Shown here in pieces: positions 52,401 to 61,156 of a DNA stretch of 64,000 bases. The position numbers and the translations under genes were made by a program. Numbering within the stretch: the stretch's first letter is position 1; each line of letters starts with the position of its first letter. Source of the DNA: JBASEY01 sp049652745 (GTDB lineage Bacteria; CSSED10-310); contig JBASEY010000052.1 in assembly GCA_049652745.1 (NCBI GenBank), forward strand, positions 1-64,000, given 5' to 3'. Under the pieces are notes generated by a model. It saw nothing but the letters and a program-made list of their open reading frames with translations, had not been told where the DNA came from and searched no databases.

Positions 52401-55400
52401 GTGATGTATGGATTTTTCATTTCCGAAATTCTTCGCCGGGCAGGTGTCGTTCCGGATGCTGTTATCGGGTACAGCCTGGGTGAATCGACCGGCTTGGTCG
52501 CTCAGAGAATCTGGGCTGATCGCGATCGCATCTTGAATACCCTGCAGAAATCCGATCTGTTCATCGACGGATTGGCGGGAGCTTGCACTGTTTTGGCCGA
52601 TGCATGGAATATTTCAGAACCAAAATGGCGGGTCTGTATCGTCAACTTACCGGAAAACATCGTCAGAAAACGGTTGGAAAAATATGAACGATTGCATCTG
52701 ATGATTGTCAACACTTCGGAGCAGTGTGTCATTGGAGGTCACGGGCCTGACCTGGAAAATTTTCTTGCCGCCGACAACCTGTCAGGTATCGATATTGACG
52801 GGGTCACCGTGGCACATGTTCCTGAAGTGCTTGGTGTTGCTGAAGAATATCGAAGTTTACATCTACATCCTGTGACGGTGCCTGAATCGATCCAGGTTTA
52901 TTCAGGCGCTTGGTCGAAAGCCTATTCAGTCACTATGGATAACTGTGCAGATTCGATAGTGGCTCACGCAACCGGAACCATCGATTTTGTTCAAACCATC
53001 GAGGCCGCTTATCGTGACGGCATACGGCACTTTGTCGAAATCGGCCCGGGAAGAAGCTGCAGCGGCATGATACGCCACATTTTACAGGGTCGGGATTATA
53101 TTCTAGATACTTTGGATATAAAGGATCTGACTGCGACGGAATCGATCTTCAATTTCTTGGAAAAATTGCGCAAACAGGGTCATCCTATCGACCTGCCATC
53201 CGTATTGCCGAGGACCACTTCCAAATGGAAACCGCCGGCGCCGGAAGCGACCAACGGGATACCGTGCAGGCCGGAATACAAAAAACTGGAAGAGCTTATT
53301 ATCGAGCGGTCATCAAAGGTTCGAACCGCATGCCATTTCGAAAAACGAACCCATTCGGAATTCAGTCGTTCAGCGCCCGATCCCGTCACGGCCAATTTCG
53401 GTAAACTTATGGATGAAACCGGAAGCGCCGTCCGTGATGCTCACGCCGTTTATCTTGAACTGTCGCGACAGTGGACGGAATCGATTCGGAGATTGATTGC
53501 ATTTCAAACAAATCTGCTGCCCCAAGTGTTACCAGCTACTGAAAAGTATAAATCATCTGCCATCGCCGACCAACGGATACAATCTCGTCCAGTCTTTTTA
53601 GATCGAGCGCAATGCCTGGAATTCGCTATCGGCTCTATCGGTAAAGTGCTGGGTCCCGCTTTTGCGGAAGCCGACACCTTCCCTACGCGGGTCAGGCTGC
53701 CGGATGAACCGCTGATGCTTGTGGACAGAGTTTTGGAAGTTGGTGGTGAAGCCCTGTCAATGACATCGGGCTCCGTTGTGACGGAACACGATGTTTTACC
53801 GGGATCATGGTACCTGGACCAAGGCAAATGCCCTGTTTGCATTACGGTCGAAGCCGGCCAGGCGGATTTGTTCTTGTCCGCTTATCTGGGAATTGATTTT
53901 CAAACCCGCGGCTTACAGAAATACCGGCTTCTGGACGCAGAAATAACCATGCATCGCGACTTGCCCAAGCCCGGTGAAACCATTCGATACGATATCCGAA
54001 TCAACCATTTCTTCCGTCAGGGCAACGTGTGGTTGTTTCATTTTGAATATGACGCGACCATCTTCGGCAAACCGATGCTGACGATGAGAAATGGCTGTGC
54101 AGGATTTTTCTCCGATGAAGATCTGGCTGCAGGGCAGGGTATCATAAAATCGCGCCTGGACACTGATTTTACTATGACGAAGAAATCCGATCGCTCTCCT
54201 TATATGTTCACGTCACCCGGTATAGAATCTTTATCGGAAAACCAACTTGAAGCCCTGCGTCATAGCGACCTTGAAGAGTGTTTTGGCGTGGAATTTCGGA
54301 ATCTCGACATCAAAAATCCTCCGATATTACCGGGCGGGCACATGCATTTGATCGATCGTATTCTTGAATTGGACACCTCCGGTGGATCATGTGGTCTGGG
54401 TAAAATCACCGCCGAAGCGGATATCGATCCGAATGCCTGGTTTTTGACATGTCATTTCGTCGACGACATGGTCATGCCGGGAACACTTATGTATGAGTGT
54501 TGTTTTCATACGTTCCGCGTCTTGCTGATGCGCATGGGATGGCTTGGGGAGCGGGATCGTTTTGCCTGGGATCCCAAACCCGGAGTCCCCGCCCGATTGA
54601 AATGTCGCGGTCAAGTCATTCCAGGCACCAAAACGGCCGCTTATGAAGTCTGTATAACCGATATGGGTCTGGATCCTGTACCCTATGCGGTCGCTGATGC
54701 GCTCATGTACGCAGACGGCAGACCTGTGGTCGAAATACGAGGCATGTCAGTTCAGTTGAATGGATTGACGCGCTCGACAATCGAGCATGTCTGGAGTAAC
54801 TCAAAAAGCGATGTTGTATCTGCGTCACCTGCCGTTCATCCTTTGAAAAGCTCTGTCGATGCGACCAGAACAGAACAGGAATATCCTGAGCCGGGTCTTC
54901 TGCCCGCTTTATATACCAAGGAAAACATCCTGGCATTCTCCAATGGTAAACCCTCCGAAGGGTACGGCAGCCGATATGAGCCGTTTGATAAGGATCGCTT
55001 CATCGCTCGTCTTCCCGGACCTCCATACCAATTTCTTGACCGAATTGTCTTGGTGCGGGCGGAGCCATGGAAAATGACTTCCGGCGGGTTGGTGGTTACG
55101 GAGTATGACATGCCGGCTTCCGATTGGTATCTCGATGCGAACGGAACATCGGGTATGCCCTATGCCGTTCTGCTCGAAATCGCCTTGCAGCCATGCGGCT
55201 GGTATTCCGCTTATATGGGTTCAGCTTTGCATAGTGACACGGATTTACACTATCGGAATCTGGGAGGCAGCGGTGTTATTCATCGGCTGCCGATATCCGG
55301 TGACAATACGTTGGCTGTCGCAGTGAAATCACTGTCCGTATCACATTCCGGCGGCATGATTCTTCAGCATTTCGCTTTTAAAGTTTATGATAAACAAGGT

Positions 55401-55967
55401 GATATTTACACCGGTGAAACCACGTTCGGATTTTTCGACCCGCCGGCATTGAAAAACCAAGTGGGTATCAGAGATTTCAAGCCAATCGATGCCGGTCAAC
55501 ACCCTGAAACCAGGCCGTTCCCATATCCGGCACATCGTTTGTTGACGAAATTTCCTTTGAAAATGATGGATACCATCACGGTTCTGGATGTGAAGGGTGG
55601 CGCTGCCGGGTTGGGATTTATCGAAGGTTCAAAACGAGTGGACCCGAATGAGTGGTTCTTCGCGGCGCATTTTTACCAAGACCCTGTTTGGCCGGGTTCG
55701 TTGGGTATCGAGGCTTTTCTTCAGCTTGTTCAGGTCATGGCTCTGGAACGATGGGGGGATCGTATCGAACGGTTCGATATAACGAACGCACCACATCGAT
55801 GGCGTTACCGCGGTCAGGTCATCCCCTCCAACCGCGAGGTCACGGTTCAGGCCGTTGTCACGGCTGTTGACGAGACTCGAAGAACGATGCGTGCGGATGG
55901 TGTTTTATTTGTTGATGGTCGCCCGATCTATACCATTTCCGATTTTGAGGTGATGGCTGTTGTCTGA
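49404..55967 (+). CDS. pfaC: PfaC-like synthase: KS-CLF-AT-DH-DH
   Basis: A protein of 2187 residues. An active ketosynthase spans 20-470: Cys208 in DAACASS, plus ECHGTGTPVGDA and SVKSNVGHLLTAAGG. A ketosynthase-like chain length factor (about 500-930) has Glu703 in place of the cysteine (SADEISGS). An acyltransferase with Ser1024 in GYSLGEST (about 935-1260) stands where other systems have a separate PfaB. Then come two FabA-type double hot-dog dehydratases, each with a catalytic histidine (His1684 in CHFVDD; His2089 in AHFYQD) and the following MPG or WPG. The extra AT between CLF and DH matches my memory of myxobacterial Pfa3, but the acylglycerol-phosphate acyltransferase at its end is missing here. 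It works with PfaA and PfaD to make and isomerise double bonds. The start is 24 bases after pfaA with AAAGGTG. Confidence 0.85.
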   Translation: MPTRSHKIKSGVPYDAAHDALDIAIVGIGGLLPGSDSLDDFWQLISSGKSASSKIPENRWPVDPDSILNSEKTAEDKTRSIHACLLKDLNFNPDKFPLDKNLLQNLDPLFHITLLAGHAAVDDMRGKYPDKKRCGIILGNIILPTEYVSGMARQWALPVIENIVTGAHPKNETCPIHPLNIYPAASPAALLAQSLGFEGGAFTIDAACASSLYAIKLAVIELMSGRLDLVLTGGVSRPDCMYTQMGFTQLQAISPSGICSPFDRKADGLVVGEGAGMVVLKRLPDAVGDGDVIYGVIRGIGISNDIEGSIFAPAKEGQVRALRSAYRQAGWSPWDIDLVECHGTGTPVGDAVEFSSMETVWRETEGSRPEKCVIGSVKSNVGHLLTAAGGAGLLKILLAFKHRYLPPSAHFTHPSDRINLNQSAFRILSEPEPWTTRGPHIPRRAAISAFGFGGINAHMLIEEFIDDHGCESKTHDKTTQTEKPSKPTTDLAHASKKAPPVAIVGMAAAVGPWTDLEKLQRRLFEDKNPKTGGGTSSAAATQAWHWNGFDHSEWFQTHIVDPKTWTGYCLGRVTIPPGRFRIPPAELAEMLPQQLLMLKVAADAVEQGGWREEKAIESGVFIGIGLDLNTTNFQIRWCLNQIAPEWFSRKDPDTRPPAEPIADAWSPPLTANRVMGALGGIVAGRVSRALKVGGVGFTVSADEISGSIALATAVKMLQNGDIAQALAGAVDFNCDWRALIGCAYRHGLQPEPDKPIEGNACPPVSEGAVAFVLKRLEDAEAAGDTILAVIDEINLETPVNSDIPSLLSWESTDKKLIDSDSNEPFPFKSKDFIGDIGAAAGMFDILLGIASLHHRVFPRNDDPCPQYWLNNRENGPRKALIKNVSFTGSRFSILLEEHEPSSAELPALPLLSSAVASFKHTEPTSSQLKEPVKMAFVYPGSGNHRPFLGREPAYMFRHILDELSRESLQLKNMFVPEIYWCEPDKTVMDENAHGLIIGHVMYGFFISEILRRAGVVPDAVIGYSLGESTGLVAQRIWADRDRILNTLQKSDLFIDGLAGACTVLADAWNISEPKWRVCIVNLPENIVRKRLEKYERLHLMIVNTSEQCVIGGHGPDLENFLAADNLSGIDIDGVTVAHVPEVLGVAEEYRSLHLHPVTVPESIQVYSGAWSKAYSVTMDNCADSIVAHATGTIDFVQTIEAAYRDGIRHFVEIGPGRSCSGMIRHILQGRDYILDTLDIKDLTATESIFNFLEKLRKQGHPIDLPSVLPRTTSKWKPPAPEATNGIPCRPEYKKLEELIIERSSKVRTACHFEKRTHSEFSRSAPDPVTANFGKLMDETGSAVRDAHAVYLELSRQWTESIRRLIAFQTNLLPQVLPATEKYKSSAIADQRIQSRPVFLDRAQCLEFAIGSIGKVLGPAFAEADTFPTRVRLPDEPLMLVDRVLEVGGEALSMTSGSVVTEHDVLPGSWYLDQGKCPVCITVEAGQADLFLSAYLGIDFQTRGLQKYRLLDAEITMHRDLPKPGETIRYDIRINHFFRQGNVWLFHFEYDATIFGKPMLTMRNGCAGFFSDEDLAAGQGIIKSRLDTDFTMTKKSDRSPYMFTSPGIESLSENQLEALRHSDLEECFGVEFRNLDIKNPPILPGGHMHLIDRILELDTSGGSCGLGKITAEADIDPNAWFLTCHFVDDMVMPGTLMYECCFHTFRVLLMRMGWLGERDRFAWDPKPGVPARLKCRGQVIPGTKTAAYEVCITDMGLDPVPYAVADALMYADGRPVVEIRGMSVQLNGLTRSTIEHVWSNSKSDVVSASPAVHPLKSSVDATRTEQEYPEPGLLPALYTKENILAFSNGKPSEGYGSRYEPFDKDRFIARLPGPPYQFLDRIVLVRAEPWKMTSGGLVVTEYDMPASDWYLDANGTSGMPYAVLLEIALQPCGWYSAYMGSALHSDTDLHYRNLGGSGVIHRLPISGDNTLAVAVKSLSVSHSGGMILQHFAFKVYDKQGDIYTGETTFGFFDPPALKNQVGIRDFKPIDAGQHPETRPFPYPAHRLLTKFPLKMMDTITVLDVKGGAAGLGFIEGSKRVDPNEWFFAAHFYQDPVWPGSLGIEAFLQLVQVMALERWGDRIERFDITNAPHRWRYRGQVIPSNREVTVQAVVTAVDETRRTMRADGVLFVDGRPIYTISDFEVMAVV

Positions 55968-56129
55968 TGCCCTCTAGGTGATCACGAAAAAAATACCGGA
56001 AATATTGCTTATTTTATTATTTTCCTTAAAATTGTAATCAATCTTTCGAATCGCCCATTCTTTTCGACGGATATGATGTGTTCTTAATGAGGAATAGGGT
56101 TGAAAAATGTTTTTTTCAGGAGGAGAACA

Positions 56130-56429
56130 ATGGTTAATCAAGGGCCGCTTCAAGTTTTATTCGATTTTTCTTTTTCCGAGTTCATAACGACGCGCATAAT
56201 AAAAATCCTTTTTATTATCGGTATATTGATTTCGGCAATTGGGTCTATCGGGTTTATTGTCATGGGTTTTTCATCCAGCGTACTGATGGGAATAGTATTT
56301 CTTCTACTGTCACCTATCGTGTTTTTACTATATGTATTGCTTGCAAGAGTCTGGTGCGAAATGATCATTGTCTTATTCAAAATAGCCGAAAATACATCCC
56401 GCATGGTTGAGAAGGAAAAACACGAATAG
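56130..56429 (+). CDS. DUF4282 small membrane protein
   Basis: A protein of 99 residues with two membrane helices (about 25-45 and 50-80). The N-terminal FDFSFSEFITTRIIKILFIIG is the DUF4282 signature. AGGAGGAG lies 5 bases before ATG at 56130, so the longer form from 56100 is rejected. It follows pfaC by about 160 bases and may be transcribed independently. The function is unknown. Confidence 0.75.
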   Translation: MVNQGPLQVLFDFSFSEFITTRIIKILFIIGILISAIGSIGFIVMGFSSSVLMGIVFLLLSPIVFLLYVLLARVWCEMIIVLFKIAENTSRMVEKEKHE

Positions 56430-56524
56430 TCTTGCCGGTGACATTGCCTTAAATATCACCTTGTATTTGCCTGCCCAAGCTGCGATAAGAACTTTTTCCT
56501 TTTGAAGACTAAACCGAGTTTTGA

Positions 56525-57820
56525 ATGCCTGATTTGGAAAATTTACGGAAGAAGTGGAAAAAGGCACGGGTTCGATCTGCTCGTTTTGCATGGCCCCCAA
56601 ACTGGTTGGAAGCCGTCACCACCGAGCTAGGGCTCGATATTTCCGATCGGCGGCACGTTAAAAGCATCGCCTCCGCGATAAAGAGGCTCAGCGATACATT
56701 CATCGAACAAACCAGTGCAAAGCCGGTCGGCGGCAGGAATTCATCCGTCCAATCACGATGGCTGTATGGCGATGACAACCTGCTGCGTACGGCTTATGCC
56801 GCCTATTATCTTCCTGTCAACGTGCCCAAACTTGTAGAAATGTTTGAATCTGTCCGATTCCCATGGGACTCCGTCGGCCATATTCTGGATATCGGCACCG
56901 GACCGGGGACTGCCGCCATCGCCGGCCTTATAGCTCGTGCGCGCACTGGTTTGACTTCACCGGTCGATATCACGGTATGCGATCATAGTCGCGATTTTTT
57001 AGAGCTGTCAAAACAGATGATCGCGGTATTTAGACGTATCTTGAACATTCCAGGCACCGATCTTTCCTATCACTTCATCCTATCGTCTGATTCGGGTAAA
57101 AACGACCATATCTATCAAAAAACAGGATATGATTTAGTTCTGGCAGCCAACATTGTCGCTGAACTGCCGAAAAACATTACAGCCGAATTGCCGAGTTACC
57201 TCGCTGATTGCGTCAACCCCGGCGGATATGTGGTACTCGTCGAGCCCGCACGACGACAGCCTGCTCGTCAAGTCACCGCTGTTCGGGACAAGCTGACAAA
57301 AATCGGCTGGAAAGTCTTATATCCCTGCCCGGCTTCATATCCCTGCCCTCTGATGTCTCGTCAAAAAGACTGGTGTCATCACCGGCTGCTCTGGCAAGCG
57401 CCTGAACATATTTCCGCAATCGACGGATTGATTGGTATGGAGAAAAACCTATTGAATTTCACGGGTTTTATACTGGAAAAACCATCGGAAACAGACTCAA
57501 TTTTTGCTGAATCCGAAGTTCTTTTCCAGGTTCGAAATCAAGGAGGCGATCGAGTCAGCCTTCCCGGCAGAGTCATCTCGGATGTGATGGCACAAAAAGG
57601 ACGGTATTGTGTGCATGTCTGCGGTATCTTCGATGGAAAAGCACGTGCGTTGCCGACAGTGTTGGAAAAAAAACGAATGACGAATTATACTGAATGTCTT
57701 GCGGGTCTGGCTCGATATGACCTGATCCGTTTGGAAAATGTCGGTATTCGGGAGAATCGATTGATTTTGGATGAAAACAGCCGACTTACGACATGTATCG
57801 ATGACAGTGATCAGGAGTGA
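56525..57820 (+). CDS. Rsm22-like ribosomal small-subunit methyltransferase
   Basis: A protein of 431 residues. An N-terminal helical part ends in DNLLRTAYAAYYLPVN, the AYxAYYxPxN hallmark of the Rsm22 family. The SAM fold follows, with ILDIGTGPGTAAIAG at about 121-135. Near residue 280 a cysteine cluster (YPCPASYPCP, then DWCHH) matches the conserved cysteine set of mitochondrial-type Rsm22, where it is thought to bind a metal cluster. The C terminus has a small beta domain. It probably assists assembly of or modifies the small ribosomal subunit. The ribosome site is weak. pcnB follows 9 bases later. Confidence 0.78.
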   Translation: MPDLENLRKKWKKARVRSARFAWPPNWLEAVTTELGLDISDRRHVKSIASAIKRLSDTFIEQTSAKPVGGRNSSVQSRWLYGDDNLLRTAYAAYYLPVNVPKLVEMFESVRFPWDSVGHILDIGTGPGTAAIAGLIARARTGLTSPVDITVCDHSRDFLELSKQMIAVFRRILNIPGTDLSYHFILSSDSGKNDHIYQKTGYDLVLAANIVAELPKNITAELPSYLADCVNPGGYVVLVEPARRQPARQVTAVRDKLTKIGWKVLYPCPASYPCPLMSRQKDWCHHRLLWQAPEHISAIDGLIGMEKNLLNFTGFILEKPSETDSIFAESEVLFQVRNQGGDRVSLPGRVISDVMAQKGRYCVHVCGIFDGKARALPTVLEKKRMTNYTECLAGLARYDLIRLENVGIRENRLILDENSRLTTCIDDSDQE

Positions 57821-57829
57821 TCGACGCGC

Positions 57830-59158
57830 ATGGACCCTGTTATTCTACCGCGTGACAAACACAATATTTCCCGCGCAAATATCGACCGAGATGCCTTAAA
57901 GGTTTTGTACCGGCTGCATCAAAACGGGTATCTGGCTTATCTGGTCGGTGGAAGTGTACGAGACCTTTTACTGGGCAGGCAACCCAAAGATTTCGACGTT
58001 GTCACCGATGCCCGTCCACAGCAAATCAAGCATCTTTTTCGCAATGCTTTTCAAGTCGGCCGACGGTTTCAACTGATGCATATCACTTTCCGCGATAAGC
58101 GAATCGAAACATCGACATTCCGGAAATGCCCGAAACAAGATAATACCGAAAACGGTGATTCTAATGATTTGCTTCTTCGCTGTGAAAATGAATTCGGAAC
58201 ACCTTATGAAGATGCATCCCGCCGAGATTTTACTATTAACGGATTGTTTTACAATATTGCCGATTTTTCCGTCATCGATTATGTAGGCGGGTTAAAAGAC
58301 CTGGAAACTCAAACAATTCGAAGTATCGGCGATCCTTGTATTCGTTTTCAAGAAGACCCCGTTCGAATGATACGCGCCGTCCGCATCAGCGGGCGAACCG
58401 GGTTTAAACTCGCCGATGATGTCGGCAGGGCGATATGGACTTACCGTGAGCATATTCTCCGATGCTCCCAGGCAAGAGTTTTGGAAGAGATACTTCAACT
58501 GCTCAGACATAATTCGTCTGAGCTGTCAATGCGACTTTTAAGGGATACCGGGTTGATGGAAATTATACTCCCGGAAATTCTCGACCATTGGACCGATCCG
58601 GAAAAAGAAAAACGTGCATCTCAAATATTGAAATCTCTGGATGCTGTATCGGAACCCGAGTTTCCAAAAACCCCTTCATTGCTTCTCGCCGCTCTCTTTT
58701 TGCCGGTTATGGAAGAAATCACCCACGATTTCGAACCTGGAAAAGAACTTCGCATCCTCGTCGAAAAAACTCTTAAACCTTTCTCGAACCGCACTTTTTT
58801 ACCGCGGCGCTTCTTTGACCGCATCACGCAAATCAGTATCGCCCAGCGTTGGTTTCAATCTAAAAAACACAAGCGTTTTCGACCGTCTGCTTTCGTGACA
58901 CGCGCCTTTTTTAGAGAAACACTTGCGTTGGCATCGTTATACGTGCCGGCCGAAGACGATCGATGGCAACACAACCGCGATAAATGGCGCGTACGGATCT
59001 TGAATTCCGATCTATCCAAAAAAGAAAAAGACCACCTTTTGCGTTTATTGCAGTTCAAATCTCGACATTCCGCTCGAAGACACAGGAAAAAAAATAACTT
59101 TGCGACCCCGAAAACATCCGAAACCCCTAACGAACAATACCAGGAAACCGTTTCATGA
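57830..59158 (+). CDS. pcnB: Poly(A) polymerase I / CCA-adding family
   Basis: A protein of 442 residues. The nucleotidyltransferase core reads YLVGGSVRDLLLGRQPKDFDVVTDARPQQ, with the metal-binding DFD. RRDFTINGLFYNI and the RNA-head motif EDPVRMIRAVRISGRTGF follow. The helical neck, the body and the basic C-terminal tail (KSRHSARRHRKKN) fit PcnB rather than a CCA enzyme, which lacks such a tail. It adds A tails to RNA 3' ends and promotes decay. CAGGAG is 12 bases before ATG. It overlaps the next gene by four bases. Confidence 0.85.
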   Translation: MDPVILPRDKHNISRANIDRDALKVLYRLHQNGYLAYLVGGSVRDLLLGRQPKDFDVVTDARPQQIKHLFRNAFQVGRRFQLMHITFRDKRIETSTFRKCPKQDNTENGDSNDLLLRCENEFGTPYEDASRRDFTINGLFYNIADFSVIDYVGGLKDLETQTIRSIGDPCIRFQEDPVRMIRAVRISGRTGFKLADDVGRAIWTYREHILRCSQARVLEEILQLLRHNSSELSMRLLRDTGLMEIILPEILDHWTDPEKEKRASQILKSLDAVSEPEFPKTPSLLLAALFLPVMEEITHDFEPGKELRILVEKTLKPFSNRTFLPRRFFDRITQISIAQRWFQSKKHKRFRPSAFVTRAFFRETLALASLYVPAEDDRWQHNRDKWRVRILNSDLSKKEKDHLLRLLQFKSRHSARRHRKKNNFATPKTSETPNEQYQETVS

Positions 59159-59931
59159 CTCGAGATTCATTATCTGATTTTATCGATAAAAAGCATTACA
59201 GCTATACTGCCTATGAAGAGGACTCCGTTACACAACAGTTCGACACCGCTCGTTTCAGCGGCTTTTTTGGCGAGTATATCGCTGAACACCAGGAAAATTT
59301 TCTACTGCAGCAAATAGGATCACCGGCAGGTCTCCGTATTCTGGATATCGGAGCCGGCACCGGCCGCATTTCGCTTCCTCTCAGCCGAATGGATGCACAA
59401 GTTCATGCCGCTGATGCATCCCTAAAAATGTTGCAGATACTTCAACAAAAAGCTTTTCTACAAGGCGTCTGTATTCCGCTGTCGCGTATCGATGCACATG
59501 CACTCCCTTTCACCGATCAGTCGTTCGATGTCGTTATGTCATTCCGTTTGATCATGCACGTAGTCGATTGGAAGCGAGTGGTTGCTGAGATATGTCGAGT
59601 TTCACGGGATTATGTGATTCTGGATTTTCCACCCTTGTCCGGATTCGCTGGTTTGGCGCCATTGATCCATCCCTTTATTCGGCTTGTCCGTGAACACCAT
59701 CAGTCGTATCGCGTATTCCGAATCGGCGAAGTCGTATCGGCGCTACATTCTGAAAACTTTGAAACAACCGCTATAGACAAGCATCTTGTTCTGCCTTTTG
59801 GATTGCATCGATTCCTTAATTCGCCGGGATTTACGCGACTTACAGAATCTTTTCTACAAAAAATCGGTTTCCGAGACATGTTCGGCGCTCCCGTCACTCT
59901 CGTTGCACGCAGAAAAGGTGATTCAACATGA
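59155..59931 (+). CDS. Class I SAM-dependent methyltransferase
   Basis: A protein of 258 residues. Motif I is ILDIGAGTGRISLPLSR (about 62-78), followed by an acidic residue after the second strand (HAADASLKML) and LPFTDQSFDVVMSFRLIMHV. This is the UbiE/Methyltransf_11 type that acts on small molecules. It overlaps pcnB and the GT4 gene by four bases each, so it is translated together with both. The substrate may be an envelope lipid or sugar, given the neighbours; that is inference. Confidence 0.82.
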   Translation: MTRDSLSDFIDKKHYSYTAYEEDSVTQQFDTARFSGFFGEYIAEHQENFLLQQIGSPAGLRILDIGAGTGRISLPLSRMDAQVHAADASLKMLQILQQKAFLQGVCIPLSRIDAHALPFTDQSFDVVMSFRLIMHVVDWKRVVAEICRVSRDYVILDFPPLSGFAGLAPLIHPFIRLVREHHQSYRVFRIGEVVSALHSENFETTAIDKHLVLPFGLHRFLNSPGFTRLTESFLQKIGFRDMFGAPVTLVARRKGDST

Positions 59932-61115
59932 ACCAAACGTTGAAAATCCTGATGATTGCACCTGAACCGGTTTTTCGGGTCCGCGGCACCCCTTTCAGCG
60001 TTCGTGACAGATGCCGGGTTTACTCGGACCTTGGGCACACCGTAGATCTGCTTACCTATCCTTTCGGCGATGATTTTTCTTTCCCGGGCATCAAAATCCA
60101 TCGTATAAGAAAAATCCCGGGCATCAAAGATGTGGCGATCGGTTTTTCCTGGCAAAAGATACCATTGGACGCCCTTCTATTCGCTAAAACGTTCGCCGCA
60201 CTGCATCGCACCCGCTACGATCTTGTCCATACACATGAAGAAGCCGGGATGATCGGTGCTCTTCTTGGACCCCTGTTCCGAACACCACATCTCTATGACA
60301 TGCACTCCAGTCTTCCGCAACAGTTTGATAACTATAAGACATCGGGCTCAGGCATCGTCCTCAAATTTATGAATTGGTCTGAAAAATATATCCTGTCACA
60401 CAGCGACGCCGTGATCGCAATCTGCCCTCATCTGAAACAAATTGCATTGGAGTCGGTTCCTGACGTCAATATCCATGTCATCGAAAATCTGGCGCAGCAA
60501 CTGAGCACCGACCCCTCACCGGAAGATATCGCCGAGCTGCGAAAAGAATACGACTTGGAAAATGCTTTTATCGTCGGCTATACAGGGACATTCGAGGTCA
60601 ACCAAGGACTGGAACTCATGGCGAAAGCATTGGCATTGGTTCAAGACTCGATGCCGGATGCCAGGTTGTTCTTCGTTGGGGGCAAACCTGAACAAGTGAA
60701 TGCGTTCCGCAACTTTTGTCGGGAGTTAGGTATTGAGGATCGTGTTGTGCTGCCTGGTGTTCTACCGCCGGAAAAAATGCAGACCGTCATGATGGCCTGT
60801 GATGTTTTGACATCACCGCGAAGCCGCGGAACAAATACACCTTTAAAGTTATACAGCTATTTGAAATCCGGCGTCCCAATCCTCGCTACCGATCTGCTGA
60901 CGCATACTCAGGTGCTGGACAACACAACCGCCGTTCTGACCGAACCTTCGCCGGAAGCCCTGAGCAAGGGACTTCTGAAATTATACAAGGATCCGCCTTT
61001 AAGAAAAAAGCTGGCTCAAGCAGCGTTGGAACTGGAACAAAAACACTACAGTTATCCGGCATACCGTGAAAAGACAATTCATCTGCTGGACACTATCGCC
61101 GCCTTGAGAAAATAG
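59928..61115 (+). CDS. GT4 family glycosyltransferase
   Basis: A protein of 395 residues with a GT-B fold. The N-terminal acceptor half begins KILMIAPEPVFRVRGTPFSV. The nucleotide-sugar half contains VGYTGTFEVNQGLELMAKAL, then LPGVLPPEKMQ and finally RGTNTPLKLYSYLKSGVPIL, the usual donor site of retaining GT4 enzymes (the E of the EX7E motif is replaced around TPLKL). It is probably cytoplasmic, on the membrane face. It is coupled to the upstream methyltransferase by ATGA. Confidence 0.85.
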   Translation: MNQTLKILMIAPEPVFRVRGTPFSVRDRCRVYSDLGHTVDLLTYPFGDDFSFPGIKIHRIRKIPGIKDVAIGFSWQKIPLDALLFAKTFAALHRTRYDLVHTHEEAGMIGALLGPLFRTPHLYDMHSSLPQQFDNYKTSGSGIVLKFMNWSEKYILSHSDAVIAICPHLKQIALESVPDVNIHVIENLAQQLSTDPSPEDIAELRKEYDLENAFIVGYTGTFEVNQGLELMAKALALVQDSMPDARLFFVGGKPEQVNAFRNFCRELGIEDRVVLPGVLPPEKMQTVMMACDVLTSPRSRGTNTPLKLYSYLKSGVPILATDLLTHTQVLDNTTAVLTEPSPEALSKGLLKLYKDPPLRKKLAQAALELEQKHYSYPAYREKTIHLLDTIAALRK

Positions 61116-61156
61116 TCCGCCGATGTATAGTCTTACAAAAAAGTGGAGGATAATGG

